Positions 1 to 5,815 of a stretch of DNA of 9,326 bases are shown one piece after another (the stretch's first letter is position 1; every line of letters begins with the position of its first letter). The notes under the pieces were generated by a model. That model ran no database searches. It saw only the letters and a list, made by a program, of their open reading frames with translations, and was not told the DNA's origin. The stretch spans positions 1-9,326 of the forward strand of contig JAICRQ010000101.1 in the NCBI GenBank assembly GCA_025966435.1, given 5' to 3'. Made by a program: the position numbers and the translations under genes. The stretch is from Anaerolineales bacterium (GTDB lineage: Bacteria > Chloroflexota > Anaerolineae > Anaerolineales > Villigracilaceae).

Positions 1-1019
1 ACTGCCGCGAGGCGTAGCTGTGTATGGCCCTGGTGCAGTCCTTCGAGGATTTCCTGCCAGTTCATGCCTTCCGCCAGCCCCACCGCTGCAGCACGCAATG
101 CCGTATGCACGGAGTGCCTGCCGATCAACGGGATGCGCACGTGCAAGGTTTCGTCCTGATAATGCAGGCGAAAGCGGATCCCCTCCAGCCCAAGCCCAAC
201 CACGTTATCTGCCCAGAGATTCGCCTCGCGCGAAAGCCCGTAAAAGAAGACTCGCGCTTTCGTCTTTTCTTCCATCTGGCGTACCCAAGGGTCATCGAAG
301 TTCAGGATCGCCACACCCTCCGGAGCGGCGGGCAACGCCTGCACCAATTCCGATTTGCCACGGGCAATGGCTTCCTGCGAGCCGGCACGTTCGGCGTGGA
401 CCATACCGATATTCGTCACCACGCCGATCTGCGGCAGGGCAATGTCGCACAGGAAGGCGATCTCGCCGGGTACATAGAATCCCATTTCTAGCACCGCGCG
501 TTGGTGACCGGAACTCAAGCGCAGAATGGTGAGAGGCAACCCGATTTCGTTGTTCAAGTTTCCGGGGCTTTTCAGCGTTCGATACTTTGTGCTGAGCACC
601 TCTGCCACCATTTCCTTCGTGGTGGACTTGCCTACACTGCCAGTGATGCCGACCACGCGCAGATCGAGCTTGCGGCGCCAGTAGCGTGCGATCTGCTGCA
701 GTGCAGTAACCGTGTTCTCCACCCGCAGGCACAACGGCGGCACCAGGTCTTCACCGGGCAACGAATCAATGGAAAGGACCGCACGCAGATCGATGGTGCG
801 AAATTCACCGTTGGCCTCGCGCTGGATTAAAGCAAAAGACGCCCCCCGACGAAAGGCTTCGGCGATGAAATCATGTCCATCTGCTTTCTCGCCGGGGATG
901 GCAACGAACAGCGAGCCGGGAATCACCTGACGCGAGTCGATCACCGCTTCGGTAATCACCGTTGTCGCATTGGGACGAAAATTCGTCAGGGCTTCGAGAG
1001 CGTCGGCGAGGGTCAGCAT
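1..1019 (-). CDS. murF: UDP-N-acetylmuramoyl-tripeptide--D-alanyl-D-alanine ligase MurF (3' end outside window)
   Basis: This is a cytoplasmic ATP-dependent ligase that adds D-Ala-D-Ala to the UDP-MurNAc-tripeptide, the last step in making the peptidoglycan pentapeptide precursor. I translated 339 residues from the ATG at 1019; the frame stays open to the window edge, so roughly the last quarter of a usual 450-residue MurF is missing. The N-terminal substrate domain shows the DSR motif (28-30) and PGSLFVAIPGE. The ATP loop is GITGSVGKSTTKE (124-136). NLNNEIGLP (154-162), LEMGFYVPGEI and TNIGMVHAE follow, all typical of MurF rather than MurE. K222 in GKSEL is probably the lysine that is carbamylated in Mur ligases. 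The start codon follows the ftsI stop with no spacer (TAGATG), and only a weak AGG lies about 11 nt upstream, so translational coupling to ftsI is likely. Confidence 0.95.
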   Translation of the reverse strand, partial: MLTLADALEALTNFRPNATTVITEAVIDSRQVIPGSLFVAIPGEKADGHDFIAEAFRRGASFALIQREANGEFRTIDLRAVLSIDSLPGEDLVPPLCLRVENTVTALQQIARYWRRKLDLRVVGITGSVGKSTTKEMVAEVLSTKYRTLKSPGNLNNEIGLPLTILRLSSGHQRAVLEMGFYVPGEIAFLCDIALPQIGVVTNIGMVHAERAGSQEAIARGKSELVQALPAAPEGVAILNFDDPWVRQMEEKTKARVFFYGLSREANLWADNVVGLGLEGIRFRLHYQDETLHVRIPLIGRHSVHTALRAAAVGLAEGMNWQEILEGLHQGHTQLRLAA

Positions 1020-2753
1020 CTATTTCGTTACCTGGCTGCGGACAACATCCGGCGGGATGTTCAGAAGAATGACAGTTTGTTCGGCAACCCTGGAGAAAAC
1101 TGGGGCAGCCGTTTCAGACGCCCAGATGGAGGTGCTGGGCTGCTCCATCCAGATGTAGATCATGAACTGCGGTTCATCCACCGGTCCCCAACCGATGAAA
1201 GAAACATTCGTGTGGAACGCGTCGTAGCCATAGTCTGTTGGGATCTGTGCTGTGCCCGTCTTGCCCGCAAGGCGATATCCCGGCAGCAGCGCCATCGACG
1301 ACTCTTGTTCTAAAGAAACCGAGAGCATCTCGTTCAAAGTGCGGGCGGTTTCGGCAGAGATGGGTGAACCGGCATACTGCGAAGGAACATTGTACTGGTG
1401 CCCGTCGCGCAGCATGGCATACAGAACGTGCGGCGTTGCCATCTTCCCCTCGTTGGCAATGGCAGAGGCTGCCATGAGCATCTGCAAAGGCGTGACAGCC
1501 ACACCCTGACCAAACGCATTCGTGCCGAGATCGACAGGATACCAATCGCCATCGCCCGGACGCTTGAGTCTACCCGGCGCCTCCCCGGAGAGGTCCACGC
1601 CTGTGGGATGACCGATTCCAAAGCGTTCCATGTACCCGTAGAATGCCTGCGTCCCCATTTGAGAGGAGAGCCACGCCAGACAAACATTCAGTGAGTGCTG
1701 CAGGCAACCAGTCATGTTTTGCTGCCCCCAGGCATCGCGGTTCCAGTTTTGGATCGTGATACCACCTACTTCAATCGCGCCTGTATCGATAAACGTCGTT
1801 TCGGGAGCGACAGTCCCCGCATCCAGCGCGGCAGCCATTGTCAGCACTTTGAAGACGGAACCGGGCTCATAGGTCATGCCGATCGCGCGGTTGTACTGGC
1901 TGCCGTTGTCATACAAAGAAAAGTAATTGCCGTAATTGTTCAAATCCATGCGCGGGGTGGCAGCCATCGCCAGGATTTCACCATTGCGCGGATCCGTTAC
2001 GATGATCGTCCCATTCTGCGCGCCGTATTCAGAGAGCGACTCGTCCAGGATCGACTCCACCTTGGCTTGCAGGTCGCGGTTGATCGTGAGCACCAGGGTC
2101 GTGCCGTTCGGCACCTTGGGAATCTCGGTGGCTTTGTTGGGGTCGCGCGGCACCCAGATCTGCACCGGGTTGCCTGCCAGCAAGTCGTTGTATTTTTCTT
2201 CCACGCCAAAGTAGCCGCGCCCATCGCGGGTGACAAACCCCAGCACATTGGATGCCAGTGCGTTCTCAGGATAACTGCGCTGTAAGTGTGGTTTGAACGC
2301 CAGTCCACTCAGACGGGGATCCTCTGCGTCATCGAGCTGCTCGACCAGCCTCTTTAACTTCTCCACAGTATCGACAGCCACATAATCCTGAACCACAACG
2401 TACTCCCAGGTTTCCGGGGACTCGGTCAGCTTTTTATAGATCTCGTCATACGTGAGTCCGAGGTTCGAGCTGAGAGCCGAAGCCATAGCTTCGGGGCTTT
2501 CCATCTCACGAAGGCTCACCCCCACCTCGTAGACAGTCCGATTCCCAGCCAGAAGGTGACCATTGCGGTCATAGATTTCGCCGCGTTCGGGGTAGAACAT
2601 CTGGAATTCCCCCGCGTAGCGATCGCCCTGAGATAGGAAGACCGCTGCCTGCTCGCTGGTTTGAATACGGATGATCTGGACGATGACCGCCAGAACGGCA
2701 ACAACCAGCCCAGCAACAACGATCGTAGAACGGACGGCATACCGCTGTCTCAT
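1020..2753 (-). CDS. ftsI: Septal peptidoglycan transpeptidase FtsI / class B penicillin-binding protein
   Basis: This is a class B penicillin-binding protein that crosslinks septal peptidoglycan outside the membrane, working with FtsW. It has 577 residues, a normal size for FtsI. A short basic N-terminus (MRQRYAVR) is followed by one membrane segment at about 9-29. The dimerisation domain begins with ERGEIYDRNG (56-65) and the transpeptidase domain fills about 215-560. The three penicillin-binding motifs are intact: SVFK with nucleophile S299, SLN at 354-356 and KTGTA at 498-502. No PASTA repeats follow. It sits in the ftsI slot of the dcw cluster, starting 2 nt after the ftsL-like stop. A strong Shine-Dalgarno GGAGG (2766-2770) lies inside the last codons of that gene, 12 nt before the ATG. 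A specialised elongation PBP2 is possible from sequence alone, but the location favours FtsI. Confidence 0.93.
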   Translation of the reverse strand: MRQRYAVRSTIVVAGLVVAVLAVIVQIIRIQTSEQAAVFLSQGDRYAGEFQMFYPERGEIYDRNGHLLAGNRTVYEVGVSLREMESPEAMASALSSNLGLTYDEIYKKLTESPETWEYVVVQDYVAVDTVEKLKRLVEQLDDAEDPRLSGLAFKPHLQRSYPENALASNVLGFVTRDGRGYFGVEEKYNDLLAGNPVQIWVPRDPNKATEIPKVPNGTTLVLTINRDLQAKVESILDESLSEYGAQNGTIIVTDPRNGEILAMAATPRMDLNNYGNYFSLYDNGSQYNRAIGMTYEPGSVFKVLTMAAALDAGTVAPETTFIDTGAIEVGGITIQNWNRDAWGQQNMTGCLQHSLNVCLAWLSSQMGTQAFYGYMERFGIGHPTGVDLSGEAPGRLKRPGDGDWYPVDLGTNAFGQGVAVTPLQMLMAASAIANEGKMATPHVLYAMLRDGHQYNVPSQYAGSPISAETARTLNEMLSVSLEQESSMALLPGYRLAGKTGTAQIPTDYGYDAFHTNVSFIGWGPVDEPQFMIYIWMEQPSTSIWASETAAPVFSRVAEQTVILLNIPPDVVRSQVTK

Positions 2754-2755
2754 GG

Positions 2756-3217
2756 TTAGCGGATGCCTCCGAACTTAATCCGGTCTTCGAACCACTCCAG
2801 CAGAGACTGAGTATATTCCGCCGGCACTGCGTCTGTCTGCGGCGATGTATCTTTCGCCGCCAGCAGGATGGCAGGTTCCGGCGGCGCAAACCCGGGCACT
2901 GCCACGTAGTCTAACTCCCCTGGCAGGACGGGGCGATACCCCAGCTCCAGAGCGCGCCTCTGCATGGCGGCGGTGGACGTGAGGTCTGCTAGCCGGGTTT
3001 CCAGATCCGCCGTTTCACGCTGGATGGTTGTGATCTGGATGCGCAATTCCTGGATCTCGCGACCGGTCACGGCGGTACGCGCGGTCACGTCGAGGTAGAG
3101 AGCCGCGACCATTGCCGCGCCGACGACAACAAGCAGAAAGACACCGACCCACTGACGCTGCACGCGCCAGGGGGCTTGTCTGTAAGCATGAATAATTTGA
3201 GTAGCTTGTCCTTGCAT
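2756..3217 (-). CDS. ftsL: FtsL-like divisome protein (single membrane span plus coiled coil)
   Basis: This is a 153-residue bitopic membrane protein, probably the FtsL-type partner that links the early divisome to FtsI and FtsW. The sequence shows a short cytoplasmic N-terminus, a membrane segment at about 24-43, and then a heptad-rich stretch at about 52-82 that is likely a coiled coil. The segment RALELGYRPVLPGELDYVAV (88-107) resembles the LGY/PG region that follows the coiled coil in FtsL and FtsB proteins. The extra tail of about 45 residues is proline- and acid-rich and ends in SLLEWFEDRIKFGGIR, possibly amphipathic. FtsL sequences diverge strongly, so identification rests on topology and position between rsmH and ftsI. 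The start at 3217 has an AAAGG about 6 nt upstream. A FtsB/DivIC-like name would be equally defensible on sequence alone. Confidence 0.75.
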   Translation of the reverse strand: MQGQATQIIHAYRQAPWRVQRQWVGVFLLVVVGAAMVAALYLDVTARTAVTGREIQELRIQITTIQRETADLETRLADLTSTAAMQRRALELGYRPVLPGELDYVAVPGFAPPEPAILLAAKDTSPQTDAVPAEYTQSLLEWFEDRIKFGGIR

Positions 3218-3252
3218 AACGACCTTTTTCTTTGGGCGATGGTCGGTTGATT

Positions 3253-3330
3253 CTTAAACACAAAGGGCACTAAGGTCACGAAGGTTTTAATATTTTCCCC
3301 TTGGTGCACTTTGTGTACTTCGTGTTTAAG
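3253..3330. repeat. Hairpin repeat of 9-bp CACNAAGNN units, copy 1
   Basis: This inverted repeat fills most of the 115-nt gap between rsmH and the ftsL-like gene. The left arm reads CTTAAA, then CACAAAGGG, CACTAAGGT and CACGAAGGT. The right arm, read on the minus strand, is CTTAAA, then CACGAAGTA, CACAAAGTG and CACCAAGGG. Each arm is thus three 9-bp units, and the two arms pair around an AT-rich centre near 3285-3297. The element begins 2 nt after the rsmH stop (3333-3335). It lies between two genes of one operon, so the transcript should carry a long imperfect hairpin. It matches copy 2 at 8603-8670 in the same orientation. I see no transposase or clear target duplication. Confidence 0.8.
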
Positions 3331-3332
3331 AT

Positions 3333-4256
3333 TTATATTTTCTCTGCAATGCGAAGTTTCGCACTGCGGGCTCTCGGATTGTCTTTGATTTCTTCCTCCG
3401 AGGGCACGATTGGTTTTCGATGTACCTCTTTCAGCGTTGCCTTGCGTTCGACCTCATAAATGCGTTCATACGGTGGGTTGATCAAATCCCGGCTCTGCTC
3501 CCGGAAGAAATCCTTGACGATACGATCTTCCAGCGAGTGGAAAGAGATCACCGCCAGCCTTCCACCGGGCTTGAGGGCTGCCACTGCCTGTGGAAGGACC
3601 TCTTCAATGGATGTCAGTTCATCGTTCACCGCGATCCGCAGCGCCTGGAAGGTTCTCGTCGCCGGGTGCACCCGGTCGCCGCGGCGGGGAGAAACCGACT
3701 CGATGGCGGCGACCAGCTCGCGGGTCGTGTGGATCGGTCGCGCTTTGACGATGGCTCGAGCGATCTTGCGTGACTCTCGTTCTTCGCCGTATTGGTAGAT
3801 CAAGTCCGCCAGTTCCCGTTCTGAGTACTTGTTCACCAAATCGGCAGCGGTCTGCGGGATGTGAGGTCCGAAGCGCATGTCGAGCGGAGCATCCTGCAAA
3901 AAGGAGAAGCCTCGCTCGGGCATATCGAACTGCATCGACGAGGCGCCCAAGTCGAGCACGATGCCATCCACGGCGTCCCATTGGAGCAATGCGAGCTGCG
4001 TGGAGAGAGAAGTGTAGGAGGCTTGCGCCAGATGGATGCGGTGCTCGTAGGGAGCCAAGTACCTGCGAGCGATCGCGAGCGCCTGCGGGTCTATGTCAAG
4101 ACCCAGCAGCTGCCCATCTGGCGCAGAGGCCTCCAGGATTCCGCGGGCATGGCCGCCCGCGCCCAATGTCCCGTCCACATAGAGCCCCCCGGCTTGAGGC
4201 TGCAACGCGTGTATAATCTCTTTGTAAAGTACAGGTTGGTGCGGCGAGTCGTTCAT
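3333..4256 (-). CDS. rsmH: 16S rRNA (cytosine-1402-N4) methyltransferase RsmH (MraW)
   Basis: This enzyme uses SAM to N4-methylate C1402 in the decoding centre of 16S rRNA. It has 307 residues, a normal full length. The N-terminus HQPVLYKEII (6-15) is the canonical RsmH opening and fixes the start at 4256. The SAM-binding segment is DGTLGAGGHARGIL (28-41), followed by GLDIDPQAL (52-60), DLGASSMQFD (102-111), the family signature RTFQALRIAVNDEL (201-214), SFHSLEDRIVK (238-248) and the C-terminal NPRARSAKLR (293-302). It is the second gene of the dcw cluster, after mraZ. There is no recognisable Shine-Dalgarno: the bases directly before the ATG are the arm (GTTACTAC) of a palindromic repeat, which is unusual for a conserved gene in this position. 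Confidence 0.97.
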   Translation of the reverse strand: MNDSPHQPVLYKEIIHALQPQAGGLYVDGTLGAGGHARGILEASAPDGQLLGLDIDPQALAIARRYLAPYEHRIHLAQASYTSLSTQLALLQWDAVDGIVLDLGASSMQFDMPERGFSFLQDAPLDMRFGPHIPQTAADLVNKYSERELADLIYQYGEERESRKIARAIVKARPIHTTRELVAAIESVSPRRGDRVHPATRTFQALRIAVNDELTSIEEVLPQAVAALKPGGRLAVISFHSLEDRIVKDFFREQSRDLINPPYERIYEVERKATLKEVHRKPIVPSEEEIKDNPRARSAKLRIAEKI

Positions 4257-4303
4257 GTAGTAACCGCTTCGCGTCAGTCGTTAACGGCTAAAGCCGTTAC
4301 TAC
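4257..4303. repeat. GTAGTAAC...GTTACTAC palindromic repeat filling the mraZ-rsmH spacer
   Basis: This is a 47-bp imperfect palindrome. The outer arms GTAGTAAC (4257-4264) and GTTACTAC (4296-4303) pair perfectly. Inside, read on the minus strand, AACGGCTTTAGCCGTT is a perfect hairpin with a TTTA loop, and CGCGAAGCG is a second small hairpin. The element touches the rsmH ATG at 4256 and contains the mraZ stop TAG (4302-4300), followed in frame by TAA. The whole 43-nt spacer therefore consists of this element. Short palindromes of this type are often dispersed between genes in bacterial genomes. Only one copy is seen in this window, so the dispersed nature is inferred. Confidence 0.7.
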
Positions 4304-4743
4304 GAATAACCTCTCGAAAGGTCGAGCGTGGCAAAGCGCTGGTTATTGGTTTCGATGTCCTGCAGTTGGTCCATTTGCTCGTTCCAATCGGCAGGGTTCC
4401 AGACTTCGAAATAATCGCCCTGCCCGGCAACGATCGCCTCGCCATTCAATGCGATGACCTGACGCAGATTGCCCGGCACGAGGATGCGTCCGACTTTATC
4501 GACTTCGGCCGCGTACGCATTGGAAAGAATCAAGCGGCGCAGGAGGCGTGCAGTTGGGTCAGCGAGGTTCATGGAGTTGATGCGTTCATAGACCTGTGCA
4601 AAGTAAGCATCGGTCATCACCATCAGACATTTGTCAAAGCCCTGCGTGATGAAGGCGCCAGCTGCCAGCAGCTCGCGATAGCGCGCCGGGATCATCAGGC
4701 GGCCCTTTTCATCGAGATTATGCTGGAACTGACCCAAGAACAT
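4300..4743 (-). CDS. mraZ: Transcriptional regulator MraZ
   Basis: MraZ is a ring-forming DNA-binding protein of the AbrB/SpoVT fold that controls its own promoter and the downstream division and cell-wall cluster. The 147 residues match the family size. The two tandem half-domains are visible: MFLGQFQHNLDEKGRLMIP at 1-19 with the following ARYR, and the second DKVGRILVPGNLR at about 81-93. The N-terminus fixes the start at 4743. An AAGGA Shine-Dalgarno lies 12 nt upstream (4756-4760), a rather long spacing. It is the first gene of the minus-strand dcw operon and is preceded by a promoter with GTGG repeats that look like its own binding boxes. The last codons (RGYS) run directly into a palindromic repeat that supplies the stop codon, so the native C-terminus may have been slightly altered. 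Confidence 0.96.
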   Translation of the reverse strand: MFLGQFQHNLDEKGRLMIPARYRELLAAGAFITQGFDKCLMVMTDAYFAQVYERINSMNLADPTARLLRRLILSNAYAAEVDKVGRILVPGNLRQVIALNGEAIVAGQGDYFEVWNPADWNEQMDQLQDIETNNQRFATLDLSRGYS

Positions 4744-4772
4744 TTGTGCTATAATTCCTTTTTAACAGGTGA

Positions 4773-4791
4773 ACGCCGGTTATGCCGGCGT
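4773..4791 (-). promoter_or_regulatory. GC-rich hairpin in the mraZ 5' untranslated region
   Basis: This is a perfect 7-bp stem ACGCCGG / CCGGCGT with a 5-nt loop (CATAA on the minus strand). It lies between the MraZ boxes and the mraZ Shine-Dalgarno. No T-run follows it on either strand, so it does not look like an intrinsic terminator. It may stabilise the leader or affect mraZ translation, but that is inference. Confidence 0.5.
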
Positions 4792-4796
4792 CCTTA

Positions 4797-4823
4797 CCAC
4801 TTTGTACCACTTTCTCCCACATT
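4797..4823 (-). promoter_or_regulatory. Probable MraZ-binding repeats (three GTGG boxes, 10-bp period)
   Basis: Read on the minus strand, the three units are AATGTGGGAG, AAAGTGGTAC and AAAGTGGTAA. Their GTGG cores are complementary to CCAC at 4817-4820, 4807-4810 and 4797-4800, so the period is exactly 10 bp. MraZ is known to bind short tandem direct repeats of this kind: TGGG separated by 5 nt in E. coli, and AAAGTG[T/G] separated by 3 nt in Mollicutes. The AAAGTGG-N3 form here matches the latter closely. The first unit overlaps the -10 box and the others cover the expected start site, which fits autorepression. Confidence 0.8.
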
Positions 4824-4850
4824 ATACAACTTTTCTATCATAAAAAGCAA
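4821..4850 (-). promoter_or_regulatory. Predicted sigma-70-type promoter of the mraZ operon
   Basis: On the minus strand the -10 box is a perfect TATAAT (4826-4821). The -35 candidate is TTGCTT (4850-4845), with an 18-bp spacer. Transcription would begin near 4814, leaving a leader of about 70 nt with the GC hairpin and the mraZ Shine-Dalgarno. The GTGG boxes directly adjoin the -10 box. The -35 box is the weaker part of the call. Confidence 0.7.
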
Positions 4851-4889
4851 GTAGTTTGTACAATTTGCTACTCCAACTTATGTCCTATT

Positions 4890-5813
4890 ATGATTACATC
4901 TGCTCCATTCACTCTGCTTGAGTCATCTCATTGGACTGACTATGCCTTGCTCGATAGCGGCGGCGGCTTGAAGCTCGAACGCTTTGGGGAGTATGTGTTT
5001 GTACGGCCCGAGTCCCAAGCGATGTGGAAACGTTCGCTTACTGCAGAATGGAAGAATGCAGACGCCGTGTTTGTCCCGACCGGTGAGGAGAGCGGCGGGC
5101 ATTGGGATTTTCAAAAGAAGGTCGAAGAGAAATGGAAAATGAAATATATCCTCGACCCCGCGCAAGTGGAGCGAGGCGAGCTGAAGTTCTGGGCGATGAC
5201 CACGCCCGGACGGCATCTCGGCGTGTTCCCGGAGGTCGCGGCGCACTGGGATTGGCTTAGCGGATTAATTCACCACAGAGTACATGGAGAAAACAGAGAG
5301 ACGAGCGTCTTAAATCTTTTTGGGTACACCGGGCTCGCAAGCTTGGCGGCTGCCACAGGAGACGCCAAGGTGACTCATGTAGACGCCTCGAAAAAATCCG
5401 TGAGCTGGGCGCGGGAGAATCAAGCCTTGTCAAATTTGGCAGACAAACCCATCCGCTGGATCGTGGATGATGCGTTGAAGTTCGTCCAGCGAGAGGCGCG
5501 GCGTGGGGTGAAATACGATGGCATCATTCTCGATCCCCCCAAATTCGGGCGTGGACCGAAAGGCGAGGTGTGGGAGGTGTATAAGTCGTTGCCGGGTCTT
5601 TTGGAAGCCTGCCGCGAATGTTTAAGCAATGATCCCCTGTTCGTGGTGACGACTATTTACGCGGTGCGTGCCTCTGCCATCCATGTGGCACAGGCCATGG
5701 AAGATATGATGAGTGGGTTTGGGGGAACGATCGAAATGGGAGAGCTGGTCACCCGCGAGCAAAGTGCAGGAAGGTTACTGTCACAGGCAGTGTATGCGCG
5801 TTGGGAGAGATAA
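4890..5813 (+). CDS. Class I SAM-dependent methyltransferase, RlmI-like (COG1092 type)
   Basis: This is a 307-residue Rossmann-fold methyltransferase, probably acting on rRNA by similarity to RlmI-type 23S rRNA cytosine methyltransferases; the target base is not known. The N-terminal part has YALLDSGGGLKLERFGEYVFVRP (18-40), typical of a shorter subgroup lacking an N-terminal PUA domain. The SAM loop is VLNLFGYTGLASL (140-152), the acidic residue after strand 2 is in HVDASKKSV (163-171), and the motif IV segment is DPPKFGRG (215-222). I chose the ATG at 4890, not the upstream in-frame ATG at 4782, because the extra residues would read through the mraZ promoter and do not resemble the family. 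No Shine-Dalgarno precedes it, so it may be leaderless. Residues 128-137 (HHRVHGENRE) are encoded by 9-bp repeat units and look like an insertion. The gene is divergent from mraZ. Confidence 0.88.
   Translation: MITSAPFTLLESSHWTDYALLDSGGGLKLERFGEYVFVRPESQAMWKRSLTAEWKNADAVFVPTGEESGGHWDFQKKVEEKWKMKYILDPAQVERGELKFWAMTTPGRHLGVFPEVAAHWDWLSGLIHHRVHGENRETSVLNLFGYTGLASLAAATGDAKVTHVDASKKSVSWARENQALSNLADKPIRWIVDDALKFVQREARRGVKYDGIILDPPKFGRGPKGEVWEVYKSLPGLLEACRECLSNDPLFVVTTIYAVRASAIHVAQAMEDMMSGFGGTIEMGELVTREQSAGRLLSQAVYARWER
5271..5300 (+). repeat. 9-bp-period repeat segment inside the methyltransferase gene
   Basis: After an initial CAC, the segment reads as three 9-bp units, CACAGAGTA, CATGGAGAA and AACAGAGAG, starting at 5274. 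They follow the same pattern (CA, C/T, A/G, purine, AG, NN) as the units of the intergenic hairpin repeats. It keeps the reading frame and encodes HHRVHGENRE, just before the SAM-binding loop. Only one arm is present; no inverted partner is visible nearby. Confidence 0.55.
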
Positions 5814-5815
5814 AG

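Noticed and set aside
20..532. Plus-strand open frames of up to 170 residues at the left end
   Set aside because: They are antisense shadows of murF; the minus-strand frame shows continuous conserved MurF motifs.
4773..4791. ACGCCGG/CCGGCGT hairpin as an attenuator or terminator of mraZ
   Set aside because: No T-run follows on the minus strand, and no competing antiterminator structure is evident; kept only as a leader hairpin.
4782..4889. 36-residue N-terminal extension of the methyltransferase frame from the ATG at 4782
   Set aside because: It overlaps the mraZ promoter, the GTGG boxes and part of the leader hairpin, and its residues do not resemble the family; the ATG at 4890 fits homologue starts better.
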